This document shows, one piece after another, positions 29,001 to 38,559 of a stretch of DNA of 64,000 bases. Source of the DNA: Caldicellulosiruptor obsidiansis OB47 (GTDB lineage: Bacteria; Bacillota; Thermoanaerobacteria; Caldicellulosiruptorales; Caldicellulosiruptoraceae); the NCBI RefSeq assembly GCF_000145215.1, contig NC_014392.1, positions 62,001-126,000 of the forward strand, given 5' to 3'. Each line of letters begins with the position of its first letter. Position 1 is the first letter of the stretch. The position numbers and the translations under genes are program-made. A model generated the notes under the pieces. That model had not been told where the DNA came from and did not search any database. It saw only the letters and a program-made list of their open reading frames with translations.

Positions 29001-31235
29001 TATACCATTGGTTCAAAGCCAGAAGACAGGTATTTCAAGGCTGTTATAGCAAACGGTGGACAAAACTTTTCGGATATTAAACTTGTTCAGTCTAACATAA
29101 AAGTGGGCGCTGGTGAAAACCTCTTGCTTGCATTCTCAGCAAAAGCTTTTGAAAGTCCAAGACAAATAAAGGTTTATATATCTGACCAGAACTTCAATCC
29201 AATTACAGAGGTAAAAGTAGTTTCACTTTCGCTTGACTGGAATGTGTACAAATTTAACTTAAAGTCAATTGATAATTTGCCAAGCGACACAAGAGCTAAA
29301 CTTGTGTTTGAAATTGGATCAAGCAATTCAGACGTTGCAATAGACAATGTCTCACTCAAAAAGGTTCTTCCATCAAGCTTTATAGTTGTTCAAGCTGAAG
29401 ACTTTGGCTCACTTTCAAACGCAACAAACAATGGACAGTATGTAGCGTTTTCTCAAGGTGGTGCTGCAAGCTTTAGCGTCAATGTTCCAAAGAGTGGAGA
29501 GTACCTTGTATCTTACAAATTGAAAGCTGGGCAAGGATCAAGCCTCAAGCTTGTAGTAGGAAGCACAGTTTACGATGCAGAAGTTGCTCCAACATCAGCA
29601 AACTGGGCAGTTGTATCAGACACAGTTTATCTTGATTCAGGTGAAAATAATATGCAGCTTTTGGCAGACAATGTTGATTTGGATTATGTTGAATTTTCAC
29701 CGAACTTTATCAAAAACGGAGACTTTTCAAAAGACCTTGAAAGCTGGACTACTTGGTTCGGCAATGGTGGAACTGGTGCTGCTCAAGTTTCAAGAGGACA
29801 GCTGAAAGTTTCAATTACAAACATAGGTCTTGCTTTCTGGAGCATTCAAGTAATTCAAGGGCCAATGACTCTGGAGAGTGGTAAAACATACAGAATTTCG
29901 TTTGACGCAAAGTCAACATCTGCAAGAGATATGTTTATAAAAATAGACGACTCTACTTACTATGGTCATCTTGAAAAATACGTGCCACTTACAGATAAGA
30001 TGAAGAACTATACATTCGACTTTGTAATGGATGCAACAAGAAGTGATATAAGGCTTGTAATTGGACTTGGGACAATGTCACCTGGCGGTGCAAATCCGCA
30101 AACTCAAGCTCATACAGTCACAATTGACAACGTTGCAATAGCCGAAGTTTCAGAAAACTGCGGATATTTTGAAAGAGAAGTAGCAGAAATCTTGACGGGT
30201 GAAGCTGACTCAGAACCACAGCAGTTTGTTGGAGATAAGCTTTTGCCAGATGGTAGCTTTGACACACAAGAGTCTCTTAACAACTGGCACTGGTGGTCAA
30301 GTGCGGGTAACAATGTTTCGATGACCATTGAAAATGGAGAGCTAAAACTTAGTGTAAGTTCAATTGGCTCAGACCCATGGGACCCACAGCTTTACAGGCA
30401 AGAGATACCTCTTGTAAATGGTAAAAACTATAAGATTTCGTTCAAGGCAAGGGCAACTTATCCGCGCAAGATAAATGTTGCAATAGGAAAACCGCTGACA
30501 TCTGCCCCATGGTTCATAGAGTACATGCCCAAAAAGACAATAGATATTACAAGTGAGATGGCACAGTATGAAATCTACTTTGCCATGAACAATCCTACAG
30601 ACCTTGGGGCGAAACTTGCGATAGAGATTGGGAACGTAGCAGGGTATTCGCAGGTGCCGTTTGACATCTACTTTGATGATATCCAGATCGAAGTTGTAGA
30701 TTCAATCCCGCAAGAAACTGCGCCGCCTGCGCAGCATACGCAAAAAGTGGGAGACCAGATCATTCCAGATGGCACATTTGACGTAAGTTTAGGTGAGTGG
30801 GTATATTGGAGCGGCGACCAGTGGTCAGGTGTATCGGATATGCAGGTGACAACAGAGAATGGTAAATTGAAGGTTCATTTAAATTCTGTAGGATGGCAGC
30901 CATACAGTGCACAGGTTGCAAGAAAGAACCTCACACTTGAAAACGGACTTACCTATGAGCTTAAATTCAAAATGAGCGCATCACAAAACACAAAAATTCA
31001 GGTAAATATTGGAAAAGAGCTGTCAACTGACCCGTGGTTCATAGCTTATGCACCAACAACTGTATTTGATATCGGGACTCAAGAGAAAGAATATACTCTC
31101 AGATTTAAAGTTACACAGCCAACAGATGTGACAAAGGTTGTGTTTGAGTTTGGGCCTATAAACGGTCAGAACCCTCCTCTTCCACTTGACATATATCTTG
31201 ATGATGTGACATTGACTGTTGTAAGTGACCAGTAA
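26037..31235 (+). CDS. SLH-anchored GH16 beta-glucanase with multiple carbohydrate-binding modules
   Basis: A 1732-residue secreted surface enzyme. A signal peptide (to about 28) precedes three SLH repeats (about 30-215), a beta-helix-like region (about 220-450), a Ser/Gln/Gly linker (455-511) and a GH16 catalytic domain (about 512-755). The active site is E627-I-D629-I-M-E632, the beta-bulge form found in laminarinases and some lichenases. C-terminal modules are two CBM4/9-like domains (from about 784 and 958), a CBM6/35-like domain (about 1117-1222) and three more CBM4/9-like domains (from about 1225, 1400 and 1575). It should cut beta-1,3- or mixed beta-1,3-1,4-glucan at the cell surface. 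The ATG at 26037 is preferred over GTG 26025 because GAGGTG precedes it at proper spacing. Confidence 0.92.
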   Translation: MRAKKFVANILLFTFLIMSIFPGGIAKASSGQIFKDISTNFAKDDITRFYQLELISGYPDGTFKPAKNISVAEFCKILNSYMGFVQEAPFDVSLRISPLAWYYKELKKAQAAGYLVEFIKEGKLDPNRFVTRQEAFAAVAAALQLDSQKADILNSFSDAQKIEPRYLSGVAALISFGFVKGYPDGTLKPEKRITRAEIVKLLSSIGALIVTKPGEYTLSKNEGFVIVNSSDVEIKDVSIKGNIYINQSVRDGSVTLNNVTVDGGKLFVFGGGENSVKLVNTKVKEVVIDSKLSRTNIELYKNSQAENIIVLSSAKVTQVSDESSIKFITLKQSGNQSADVEIKANCEALYVYSPNSKVNIKNSKVKNLTISDLAQNFTLSVASSKIDSVELNSNGNLNIDKESGIEKLVVKALAKDVKISSNGKINEASVYSEGVVLNGKTLSKGEKVDISAVESKQPSSSTALQSTLSAQSSGSTSSTTGSSSQGSTGGATDQTGNNNQNQQGGNQTQPTWQLVWEDDFNGNSIDTTKWNFTIGAGGYGNNELQYYSSRPENARVENGNLIIEARKENFEGSPYTSAKLTTQGKFSFTYGKVEVKAKLPEGQGVWPAIWMMPEDLNLYGGWPVCGEIDIMELLGHEPNKVYGTIHYGNPHTYHGGNYTLPNGQKFSDDFHVFGLEWEPGKIKWYVDGQLYYETSDWFSRSSNEAFDYTYPAPFDREFYLILNVAVGGNWPGYPPQDANYFPQKMVVDWVRVYKPAGVTYSDNVAKPQESITYPQDARPPLSDGNLIYNGSFDIDSPDVDGIEGVANTDYWQFLHLPDFGGDGTIENIGGSVKINITKPGSQTYSVQLIQRPICLIKGKTYKLTFRAKSEGSRTIEVKFSSGGGDNGSTWIDYAVKTFNLSSDWQDYSYIFTMQSSTYAKARIEFNVGLNNLPVYIDDVKLIEYDVNAPSAIKEPLPNGNLIYNGTFDQGDGRFAAWEFAKETAADATYTIGSKPEDRYFKAVIANGGQNFSDIKLVQSNIKVGAGENLLLAFSAKAFESPRQIKVYISDQNFNPITEVKVVSLSLDWNVYKFNLKSIDNLPSDTRAKLVFEIGSSNSDVAIDNVSLKKVLPSSFIVVQAEDFGSLSNATNNGQYVAFSQGGAASFSVNVPKSGEYLVSYKLKAGQGSSLKLVVGSTVYDAEVAPTSANWAVVSDTVYLDSGENNMQLLADNVDLDYVEFSPNFIKNGDFSKDLESWTTWFGNGGTGAAQVSRGQLKVSITNIGLAFWSIQVIQGPMTLESGKTYRISFDAKSTSARDMFIKIDDSTYYGHLEKYVPLTDKMKNYTFDFVMDATRSDIRLVIGLGTMSPGGANPQTQAHTVTIDNVAIAEVSENCGYFEREVAEILTGEADSEPQQFVGDKLLPDGSFDTQESLNNWHWWSSAGNNVSMTIENGELKLSVSSIGSDPWDPQLYRQEIPLVNGKNYKISFKARATYPRKINVAIGKPLTSAPWFIEYMPKKTIDITSEMAQYEIYFAMNNPTDLGAKLAIEIGNVAGYSQVPFDIYFDDIQIEVVDSIPQETAPPAQHTQKVGDQIIPDGTFDVSLGEWVYWSGDQWSGVSDMQVTTENGKLKVHLNSVGWQPYSAQVARKNLTLENGLTYELKFKMSASQNTKIQVNIGKELSTDPWFIAYAPTTVFDIGTQEKEYTLRFKVTQPTDVTKVVFEFGPINGQNPPLPLDIYLDDVTLTVVSDQ

Positions 31236-31274
31236 AAGAATTAAAAACAATGTGAAACTGTTATTTTGTCAGAG

Positions 31275-31308
31275 AGGGTTGCAGGGCAAAGTAAGGTCTT
31301 GCAACCCT
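31275..31308 (+). terminator. Stem-loop between the GH16 gene and the phosphorylase gene
   Basis: AGGGTTGCA (31275-31283) pairs with TGCAACCCT (31300-31308). The following T stretch is poor, so it may attenuate rather than end transcription, leaving some read-through into the gene at 31344. Confidence 0.5.
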
Positions 31309-31343
31309 GTATTTTAAATTAAAAAAAGAAGGGGGCAAAAAAA

Positions 31344-34300
31344 TTGCAGGCAAATCCTAAGTACTATTATGATGAAAAAACAAACTCATTTTGCATAGAG
31401 AATTATCAGATTTCAAAACCATTTTCAAGTTTTTTGCCCGGGATTGCTGGTATATTTGGAATTCCTCTTTGGTGCTTTTATGTAAACAGGGGGCAGTGCA
31501 TAGTATCGTTTGGGACAAAGAACAAAGATGGCGCAATTTTGGAATTTTTGCCAGCAGATAGGGCGTACAGGCTTGCATCAACACATGGGTTTAGAACGTT
31601 TTTGAAACTCAACAAGAACCTCTTTTATGAGCCTTTTCAAATAGAGAATTTACTCTACTTTGCAAAGAGCAAAATGTCCATTTTTGCTGACCATCTTGAG
31701 ATTTGCGAAGAGAATTCAAATCTTGGTATCAAGGCAGAAGTGAGATATTACACACTTGCAAACAAGAATGTGGCTTCTCTTGTGAGAGAGCTGAAGATAG
31801 TAAATGTATCAGAAAAGCCTATAGATATCGAAGCTTTAGACGGGCTTGCACTGATTGTTCCATATGGTAAAGGTGACTTTGCGCTAAAGAACATGAGCAG
31901 GACTGCTGAAGCATGGAACTTTGTTGAGAATTTAGATAAAAAAGCTCCATACTTTAGATTTCATTCATCTTCAGAGGATACAACAGAAGTTGTTGAGATA
32001 AAAGAGGGTAATTTCTTTGTAAGCTTTGATAATACGCACGGCAACTTTGAAAGATGCGATGTAGTAATTGATCCCAAAATTGTTTTTGGAATAAGCTCAG
32101 AAATAGTAAAGCCTTATGAATTTATTTTTTCAGATAATCTTGACATATCAAATCAGGTTTTTGCAAACAAGACATGCTGTGCTTTTGCATATGCAAAGAG
32201 GACTTTAAAACCGCACGAGGCTTTGAGCATCTACAGTATCATTGGGCATGCCAAGAGGGTTGATGAATTAAACCACTTTGTTGACAGTATTGACTCAGCT
32301 GAGTTTTTTGACAGAGCGTTTGAAGAAAACAAAGCTGTAATCAATGCTATCATAGAAAAAAACACAATTGTGACCTCAGACAAAAAATTAGATGAGTATG
32401 CTAAGATATGCTATCTTGACAATATCTTGCGCGGCGGTATGCCTTTTACCATTGAATATGATAATAAAAAGGATGTCATATATCTGTTTTCACGAAAACA
32501 TGGTGATTTAGAGAGAGATTATAACTTTTTTGAAATTCAAGACACTTACTATTCACAGGGCAATGGTAACTTCAGGGATATTAATCAGAACAGGCGAAAC
32601 GATATCATTTTTAATCCAGACATTTTTGATTTTAATGTATGGTATTTCATGAGCCTCATTCAACTTGACAGCTATAATCCTCTGGTTGTAAAAGGTGTAA
32701 AGTACAGGTTAAACAACCTCGAACATCTGGAGAAATATATAATAAATGGGAAAGAAAAGTTAAAAAAGTTTTTTGAAAAGGACTTTTTGCCATATGAGCT
32801 TATAAAGTTTTTGGAGAGCCAAGATATAAAAATCAATATATCAAAGGAAGACTTTGTAAACTGCTGTCTTGTAAATTCGGAGAAGGTAATCGAAGCAGAT
32901 CCAGGTGAAGGTTATTGGATAGACCATTTTACTTACAACTTTGATCTGATTGAAAACTTTGAAAGTATATATCCTGATAAAATGAGGCAGCTGCTTTTGC
33001 AAAGAAAATATTATTACTATGACAATGAGCATTATGTAAAACCAAGAAAAGAAAGAATAAAGATTATAGAGGGGCAAATAAAACAGCACGGTGCATATGC
33101 ACTTGACAAAGAAAAACAAGAGCTTATAAATTCCCGTGCTGATAAAAAAAGATATGTAAGAACTCACAATGGCCATGGCGATATTTACACAGGCAGCCTC
33201 ATTGAAAAGCTTTTGGTGATACTTCTTAATAGAATGGCAAGCTTGGACCCATTTGGTGTTGGGGTTGAGATGGAGGCATCAAAGCCAGGCTGGAACGATG
33301 CGTTAAATGGCCTTCCAGGAATTTTTGGTTCGTCTGTGTGTGAGACGTTTGAGCTTTTGCGGCTTGTGAGAATGCTGAAAAAGTATTTTGAGGTTTATCT
33401 TGAAGATGTCAAGGAAATTGAAGTTTTTGAAGAGCTCTACAACTTTTTTGTCAAGCTAAAAAAACTTCTATCTCAGACGCAAGATGAAAAAGATACTCTT
33501 TTCTACTGGATTGAGAGCAATAACATAAAAGAAGAGTACAGAGAAAAGACAAGATTTGGTGTAAGTGGCAATATAGTTTGCATAAGCAGAGAAGAAATGT
33601 TGGAATTTTTAGACCTGTGCAGTGAAAAGTTTTCAAAGGCAAAAGAAAAAGCTTTCGATAGCGAAAAAGGCTTATTTTACACTTACTTTATAAATCAGCC
33701 TGTAGAATATGAGTATGATGCTCAAAAGCAGGAGATTAAGATTAAAAAGTTTTCACAAAAGAGAGTTGCATTTTTCTTAGAATCGCAGGTTAGAGCAATG
33801 AAGGTGATAGATGATAAAGAACAGAAAAGAAAAATTTACCAAAACGTAAAAGAAAGTAGCCTCTTTGATAGAGAACTAAAGATGTATAAGACAAATGAAA
33901 GTCTTGCAAATGAGACAAATCAGCTTGGTAGAATAAAAGCATTCACACCCGGCTGGCTTGAAAATGAATCCATATTTATGCACATGGAGTATAAATACTT
34001 GCTGGAGCTTTTAAAAGGTGGACTTTATACAGAGTTTTTTGAGGATTTCAAGGTGGTTTTGCCACCATATATGGACCCAGCGGTTTATGGAAGATCAATA
34101 TTTGAGAATTCGTCGTTTATTGCAAGCTCAAGCAATCCTGACAAGAGCGTTCATGGGACAGGTTTTGTTGCAAGGCTTTCTGGCACAACAACAGAGTTTT
34201 TAAATATGGAGCTAATTATTCTATTTGGTGAAAAGCCATTTGAATACAAAAATGGAGAGTTAATTTTTAAACTATCTCCAAAACTACCGGGCTGGATGTT

Positions 34301-34577
34301 TACAGAAGAAGAAAGAGAAGTTGAGATTGTATTAAATGGGAATAAACAAACCATAGTTATAGGTAAAAACCAGTTGGCAGCAGTTCTCTTTGGCAGAACA
34401 CTGGTTGTTTATCACAATCCGCGTAGGTTATGCACATATGATCCAGGAGTAAATGTTCAAAAATATATCCTACATTTTGACGGTGAAGTGGTTGAAATTG
34501 AAGGTGAAAAGGTGCCAGAACCATATTCTTATGAGATTAGAAACGGAATGTGCAAGAAAATAGAGGTTTTGTTATAG
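31344..34577 (+). CDS. GH161/GH94-like beta-glucan or oligosaccharide phosphorylase
   Basis: A 1077-residue cytoplasmic protein without a signal peptide. The N-terminus (SFLPGIAGIFGIPLWCFYVN, then SFGTKNKDGAI and GFRTFLK) and the segment KPGWNDALNGLPG resemble the GH94/GH149/GH161 phosphorylases. Asp652 in WND is the expected general acid. Its length is greater than typical GH94 cellobiose phosphorylases (about 800) and fits GH161 beta-1,3-glucan phosphorylases better. The expected reaction is phosphorolysis of imported oligosaccharides to glucose-1-phosphate. It follows the surface GH16 gene, which supports a beta-1,3-glucan pathway. The start is TTG with an AAGGGGG site. The subfamily is an inference. 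Confidence 0.75.
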   Translation: MQANPKYYYDEKTNSFCIENYQISKPFSSFLPGIAGIFGIPLWCFYVNRGQCIVSFGTKNKDGAILEFLPADRAYRLASTHGFRTFLKLNKNLFYEPFQIENLLYFAKSKMSIFADHLEICEENSNLGIKAEVRYYTLANKNVASLVRELKIVNVSEKPIDIEALDGLALIVPYGKGDFALKNMSRTAEAWNFVENLDKKAPYFRFHSSSEDTTEVVEIKEGNFFVSFDNTHGNFERCDVVIDPKIVFGISSEIVKPYEFIFSDNLDISNQVFANKTCCAFAYAKRTLKPHEALSIYSIIGHAKRVDELNHFVDSIDSAEFFDRAFEENKAVINAIIEKNTIVTSDKKLDEYAKICYLDNILRGGMPFTIEYDNKKDVIYLFSRKHGDLERDYNFFEIQDTYYSQGNGNFRDINQNRRNDIIFNPDIFDFNVWYFMSLIQLDSYNPLVVKGVKYRLNNLEHLEKYIINGKEKLKKFFEKDFLPYELIKFLESQDIKINISKEDFVNCCLVNSEKVIEADPGEGYWIDHFTYNFDLIENFESIYPDKMRQLLLQRKYYYYDNEHYVKPRKERIKIIEGQIKQHGAYALDKEKQELINSRADKKRYVRTHNGHGDIYTGSLIEKLLVILLNRMASLDPFGVGVEMEASKPGWNDALNGLPGIFGSSVCETFELLRLVRMLKKYFEVYLEDVKEIEVFEELYNFFVKLKKLLSQTQDEKDTLFYWIESNNIKEEYREKTRFGVSGNIVCISREEMLEFLDLCSEKFSKAKEKAFDSEKGLFYTYFINQPVEYEYDAQKQEIKIKKFSQKRVAFFLESQVRAMKVIDDKEQKRKIYQNVKESSLFDRELKMYKTNESLANETNQLGRIKAFTPGWLENESIFMHMEYKYLLELLKGGLYTEFFEDFKVVLPPYMDPAVYGRSIFENSSFIASSSNPDKSVHGTGFVARLSGTTTEFLNMELIILFGEKPFEYKNGELIFKLSPKLPGWMFTEEEREVEIVLNGNKQTIVIGKNQLAAVLFGRTLVVYHNPRRLCTYDPGVNVQKYILHFDGEVVEIEGEKVPEPYSYEIRNGMCKKIEVLL

Positions 34578-34588
34578 CTTCAAAGAAG

Positions 34589-34631
34589 GCTACACTGCCG
34601 TCTATTTTTGTAACGGTAGTGTAGTCTTTTT
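34589..34631 (+). terminator. Terminator after the phosphorylase gene
   Basis: A 14-bp stem (34589-34602 with 34613-34626) is followed by five T. Confidence 0.85.
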
Positions 34632-34659
34632 GACATTTTGTAACAGGAGAGAAAGTAGA

Positions 34660-35082
34660 ATGATTAAAAAGCTTTTGGTAAAATGGAACGACATAAAACT
34701 TAAAAACAAACTTTTAATAGCTTTTGTGATTTTAATGCTTCTTCCCATGTCTTTAATATTTTTTTTATCTTATACTTCTCTAAAAAACTCCACATTGGAA
34801 AAATTTACTCTTTACAATCAGGTCCTTTTTGAAAATGCTACAGAAGAGGTTCAAAATTTCCTTGATGAGCTAAATAACATAAAATACGACTTTATCATGG
34901 ACGATAACCTCATATCAGACATTGGAAAGACTTTTGCAAGGTACACTGATCACCAGGATTCTTTTCTGTACACCAACATCCTGACGAAGATGAGCCAGTA
35001 TATTTCAACAAAAGAAATTATTCAGTCAGTTCAAATTAAAAAAAAGCAAAGAAATATATTTCTTTTCAAAACTTCAGGGTGA
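34660..35082 (+). pseudogene. YesM-type sensor kinase, N-terminal fragment (frameshift at A8 tract)
   Basis: These 140 codons encode the first membrane helix (about 18-38) and the start of the extracellular sensor of a YesM-type kinase. The ATG at 34660 has an AGGAGA site; the longer frame from 34630 starts inside the preceding terminator. The frame breaks after a run of eight A (35038-35045). With seven A the reading continues without interruption into the next open frame (..QIKKSKEIYFF..). The gene is thus one sensor kinase split by a +1 slip. A sequencing error, a real mutation, or slippage during transcription could explain it. Confidence 0.75.
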
Positions 35083-35083
35083 T

Positions 35084-37150
35084 GTGCCCTATGAAGATGA
35101 TAAGCAGATCAAAGAAGGTTTTTTCAGTGAAATAGTAACGCAAGAAGGAAAGTATGTAAATGGCGGCTATGACAAAAGCAGAAATGTATATGTTGTTGGA
35201 TGTGAGCTTTTCTCAAAAGATAAAATCCAGCCTGTTGGTGAGATGATTGTAAGTTTTAGCTTGGACTTTTTGAAAGATATAATTGAAAAGTATCATCTTA
35301 CAGAAGGTGGATTTTATGTTGCCGATAGAAGTTCTAATCAGGTTATATTCAAAACAACAGACAGGTTTGAAAATATCACTAAAAAATTGATTTTAAAAGA
35401 TGAGACAAAGCTTGCTCCAAAGTTCATTTTCTTTGAAGAAACTATCCCAGATCTTAACTGGAAACTAATTTACATAGTTTCAGAAAGTACTCTTCTGAAT
35501 AACTTTTCGTACACAAAACGGCTTTTGATATTGAGTTTTTCTTTTCTTGCCATTTTTGCAGTTTTGTTTTTGTTCTTTATTTCCGAAAATATTACAGCTC
35601 CTATAACAAGGCTTATTTACCAGATGAGAAATTTGGAGCATTCAAAACTCAAAAATAACATTAAATTTGCCCGCAAAGACGAAATAGGAGATTTGCTAAA
35701 CTCATTTTATCAAATGCTGAAAAAAATAGATGAGCTTGTCATAAAAGTGTATGAAGAGGAGATTGCAAGGAAGAATGCAGAGATAAATCTCTTGTACATG
35801 CAGTTAAATCCTCACTTTTTATACAACACCTTGGACACCATAAATGCCTTGGCTGAGCTTGGACGTTGCAAAGATGTGTCTGTAGTTTCAATTTCGCTTG
35901 CAAAATTTTTGAGGGAAAGCTTAAATTTTAGCACATCAACAATTCCACTTTTCCAGGAAATCCAGCACACAGAACATTATCTTACAATCATGAAGATAAG
36001 ATTTTCTGGAAAACTCAGCTACAAGATAGCTACTGAGGATGACACTGTTTTTGATGCCCAAGTTCCACGGCATATGCTGCTTCCACTTGTGGAAAATTCA
36101 ATTGTCCACGGTTTTAAAAATAAGAAAGATGGTGCAAAGATTTTCATAAGAGCAAGAAGAATAGAAGATAAGCTAAGAATAGAGGTTGTTGACAATGGAT
36201 GCGGGATTGAAAAGCAAAAAATTAACCAGATTAAGAAAAATCTAAACAGTGGCAGCATTGGTATTTCCAATATTGTAAAGAGACTTAAGATTCTGTACGA
36301 TAACAAATTTCATTTTGAAATATCAAGTAAAGCTGGATTTTGGACAAAAGTTGTCATAGAGATTCCATGGAAAAAAAAGAACAAGCTGGGAGGTGAGAAG
36401 ATGTACACTCTTTTGATTGTTGAAGATGAGGAGATTTTGCTTGAAAGGCTTATGAAGACAATAGATTGGAAAATCGCCGGAGTTGATAAGGTCATTGGCA
36501 AAACAAATAGCGAGGAAGCTTTGAACGTTGTGATGACAGAAAATGTGGATGTAATTCTGACAGATATCAGGATGCCAATTATTGATGGGCTTGATCTAGC
36601 AGAGTTTATAAAAAATGGGCGAAAAAGACCTTATGTAATATTTATGAGCGCTTACAAGGAATTCGAATATGCACACAGGGCAATTAAACTTGGTGTGATG
36701 GATTACATTTTAAAACCATTTTCAAAAGAAGAGGTTCTTGAGGCAGTTAAAAGAGCTGTTGAAAAATTAAACACAGAAAATATACGGCAGGATATCTCAA
36801 ACTGTTATGAAGATGTTGTTGACATTGTAATTAATTTTATAACTGTAAATTGTTCAAGACAAATAAGTTTGAATGATGTAGCAGAATATGTACATCTTCA
36901 TCCGGTATATCTCAGCAGACTTTTAAAAAACAGGACAGGCAAGACATTCAAAGAAATCCTCACCGAAGCAAGACTTAAAAAAGCCGAAAAACTTTTAAAA
37001 AATAGTAGTTTGAAACACTACGAAATAGCCGAGGCAGTTGGCTTTTCTGATGCTCAGTATTTCAGTCAGGTATTTAAAAAAGCTTATGGGATGACACCCA
37101 TTGAGTGGAGAAGGAAAGCTACCGAGATAGAGACAAAGTTAAAAATTTAA
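35084..37150 (+). CDS. Hybrid protein: YesM-type kinase C-terminal part fused to AraC-type response regulator
   Basis: This 688-codon frame holds the rest of the sensor, a second membrane helix (about 145-168), HAMP, a His_kinase domain with His244 in LNPHFLYN, and a HATPase (ENSIVHGF, DNGCGI). It then runs straight into a receiver (VEDEE, phosphoacceptor in ILTDIRMP) and a C-terminal AraC domain. The junction still contains a GGGAGGTGAG ribosome site and an ATG at 36401, which looks like the regulator's own start. A run of eight A (36371-36378) precedes it; one more A would end the kinase with TGA at that ribosome site. The fusion may therefore come from a one-base loss or a sequencing error. 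The regulator lacks the long middle domain of usual YesN proteins. The pair should control the transporter just downstream. Confidence 0.8.
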   Translation: MPYEDDKQIKEGFFSEIVTQEGKYVNGGYDKSRNVYVVGCELFSKDKIQPVGEMIVSFSLDFLKDIIEKYHLTEGGFYVADRSSNQVIFKTTDRFENITKKLILKDETKLAPKFIFFEETIPDLNWKLIYIVSESTLLNNFSYTKRLLILSFSFLAIFAVLFLFFISENITAPITRLIYQMRNLEHSKLKNNIKFARKDEIGDLLNSFYQMLKKIDELVIKVYEEEIARKNAEINLLYMQLNPHFLYNTLDTINALAELGRCKDVSVVSISLAKFLRESLNFSTSTIPLFQEIQHTEHYLTIMKIRFSGKLSYKIATEDDTVFDAQVPRHMLLPLVENSIVHGFKNKKDGAKIFIRARRIEDKLRIEVVDNGCGIEKQKINQIKKNLNSGSIGISNIVKRLKILYDNKFHFEISSKAGFWTKVVIEIPWKKKNKLGGEKMYTLLIVEDEEILLERLMKTIDWKIAGVDKVIGKTNSEEALNVVMTENVDVILTDIRMPIIDGLDLAEFIKNGRKRPYVIFMSAYKEFEYAHRAIKLGVMDYILKPFSKEEVLEAVKRAVEKLNTENIRQDISNCYEDVVDIVINFITVNCSRQISLNDVAEYVHLHPVYLSRLLKNRTGKTFKEILTEARLKKAEKLLKNSSLKHYEIAEAVGFSDAQYFSQVFKKAYGMTPIEWRRKATEIETKLKI

Positions 37151-37241
37151 ACAAAAAAGTTTTGTTTGTCTATATAAACTATTGGGCATTTGATACTAAA
37201 ATTAAATTGAAAAACAAAAAATGAAATGGAGGTAATGTAGG

Positions 37242-38546
37242 ATGAAAAAGTCATTGAGGGTCATAGCTTTGGCTGTTGTGGTGATCTTTGCTTTTTCGTT
37301 TGTCTTACTTGCCCAGGTGAATGGAAAGAAAGTACAAGGTGCCACAAATGAACTTACATTTTGGAGCTGGGTATCTGACTCTGACACAATAAAACAGGTG
37401 TATGAGCAGGCTATCAAAGAGTTTAATTCTAACAACAAGTATGGTGTGAAAATCAAGGCTGTTTATACTCCGGGTGAGCAGTACAAGACAAAACTTCAAA
37501 CAGCAATGGCAGCAAATAATCCGCCCGACATTTTAAACATGTGGGCAGCTGGAAAAATGAAACCATACGTTGATGCAAACAGGCTTTATTCAATCAGTGA
37601 TATCATGAACAAAGATTTGCAGTGGAAGAATAGGTATGTAAATGGAGTATTTGATCTTACAACTTTTAACGGCAAAATTTACGGTATTCCACAAATTAGA
37701 GTTGCAACTGTAATATATTACAACAAGGAAATATTCAAAAAATATAATTTGTCTGTACCCAAGAAATGGTCTGAACTTATAAATATAGTGAAAGTATTAA
37801 CAAAAAATAACATTATACCTTTTGCTCTTGATGCAAGAGACCCGTGGATCTTGGCAATGTATGCAGAATATATTGCAAACAGAATAGACCCTGATGCTTA
37901 CAGAAAGGTTCAAAAAGATCCAAATGCATGGACAGACAAAGCATATATTGAGACAGGCAAGAAGATACAGGAACTGGTCAAACTTGGTGCTTTCCCGAAA
38001 GGTGCAACGAGTCTTGATTATGTTGCAGCAAGAAATCTCTTTGACCAAGGAAAAGCTGCAATGTATGTAATGGGAATCTGGGATGTTGGTTATCTTTCAA
38101 CACAATCGCCTGTTAAAAACAAGGTTGGTGCTTTCAAATGGCCCGAAATTGAAGGAGGAAAAGGAAATATCAATAATTTCTTGGCAGGCATAGAGCAGGT
38201 AATTGCAGTAAGTTCAAATTGCAAGAACAAAGAAGCTGCAGCTGCATGGCTCAAGTTGTTGTCAGAACCAAAATATGCAAAGGATCTTTTAGCTGAAAAA
38301 GCAGGTTATTTTCCTTCTGTGAAAGTAAATCCAGACCCGAAAAAAGTTACTGGTCTTTATCTTGAGGTATTGAATATGTTAAAAGAACAAAATACAAAAG
38401 ATTCATTTACTTACTATGATGTTATGTTTGGTCCAATAATTGGTGATGGCTTTAACAACACAATACAGTCAATTTACCTTGGGAAAGACCCTGTTGAAGC
38501 ATTCAAAAAGCTTGCAGATATTGCCAAAAAAGAAATGAAAAAGTAG
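37242..38546 (+). CDS. CUT1 sugar-binding protein (family 1 extracellular solute-binding)
   Basis: A 434-residue exported binding protein. An N-terminal hydrophobic signal (about 6-27) lacks a lipobox cysteine. The mature domain begins ELTFWSWVSDSDT and shows family features such as AAWLKLLSEPKYAKDLLAEKAGY and the GKAAMYVMGIWDVGY segment. It should capture an oligosaccharide outside the membrane and hand it to the permeases encoded downstream. A stem-loop follows its stop, which usually raises binding-protein mRNA over permease mRNA. The start has a GGAGG site. The kinase/regulator gene immediately upstream probably controls this operon. Confidence 0.9.
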   Translation: MKKSLRVIALAVVVIFAFSFVLLAQVNGKKVQGATNELTFWSWVSDSDTIKQVYEQAIKEFNSNNKYGVKIKAVYTPGEQYKTKLQTAMAANNPPDILNMWAAGKMKPYVDANRLYSISDIMNKDLQWKNRYVNGVFDLTTFNGKIYGIPQIRVATVIYYNKEIFKKYNLSVPKKWSELINIVKVLTKNNIIPFALDARDPWILAMYAEYIANRIDPDAYRKVQKDPNAWTDKAYIETGKKIQELVKLGAFPKGATSLDYVAARNLFDQGKAAMYVMGIWDVGYLSTQSPVKNKVGAFKWPEIEGGKGNINNFLAGIEQVIAVSSNCKNKEAAAAWLKLLSEPKYAKDLLAEKAGYFPSVKVNPDPKKVTGLYLEVLNMLKEQNTKDSFTYYDVMFGPIIGDGFNNTIQSIYLGKDPVEAFKKLADIAKKEMKK

Positions 38547-38559
38547 AGAAATAGTTCAA

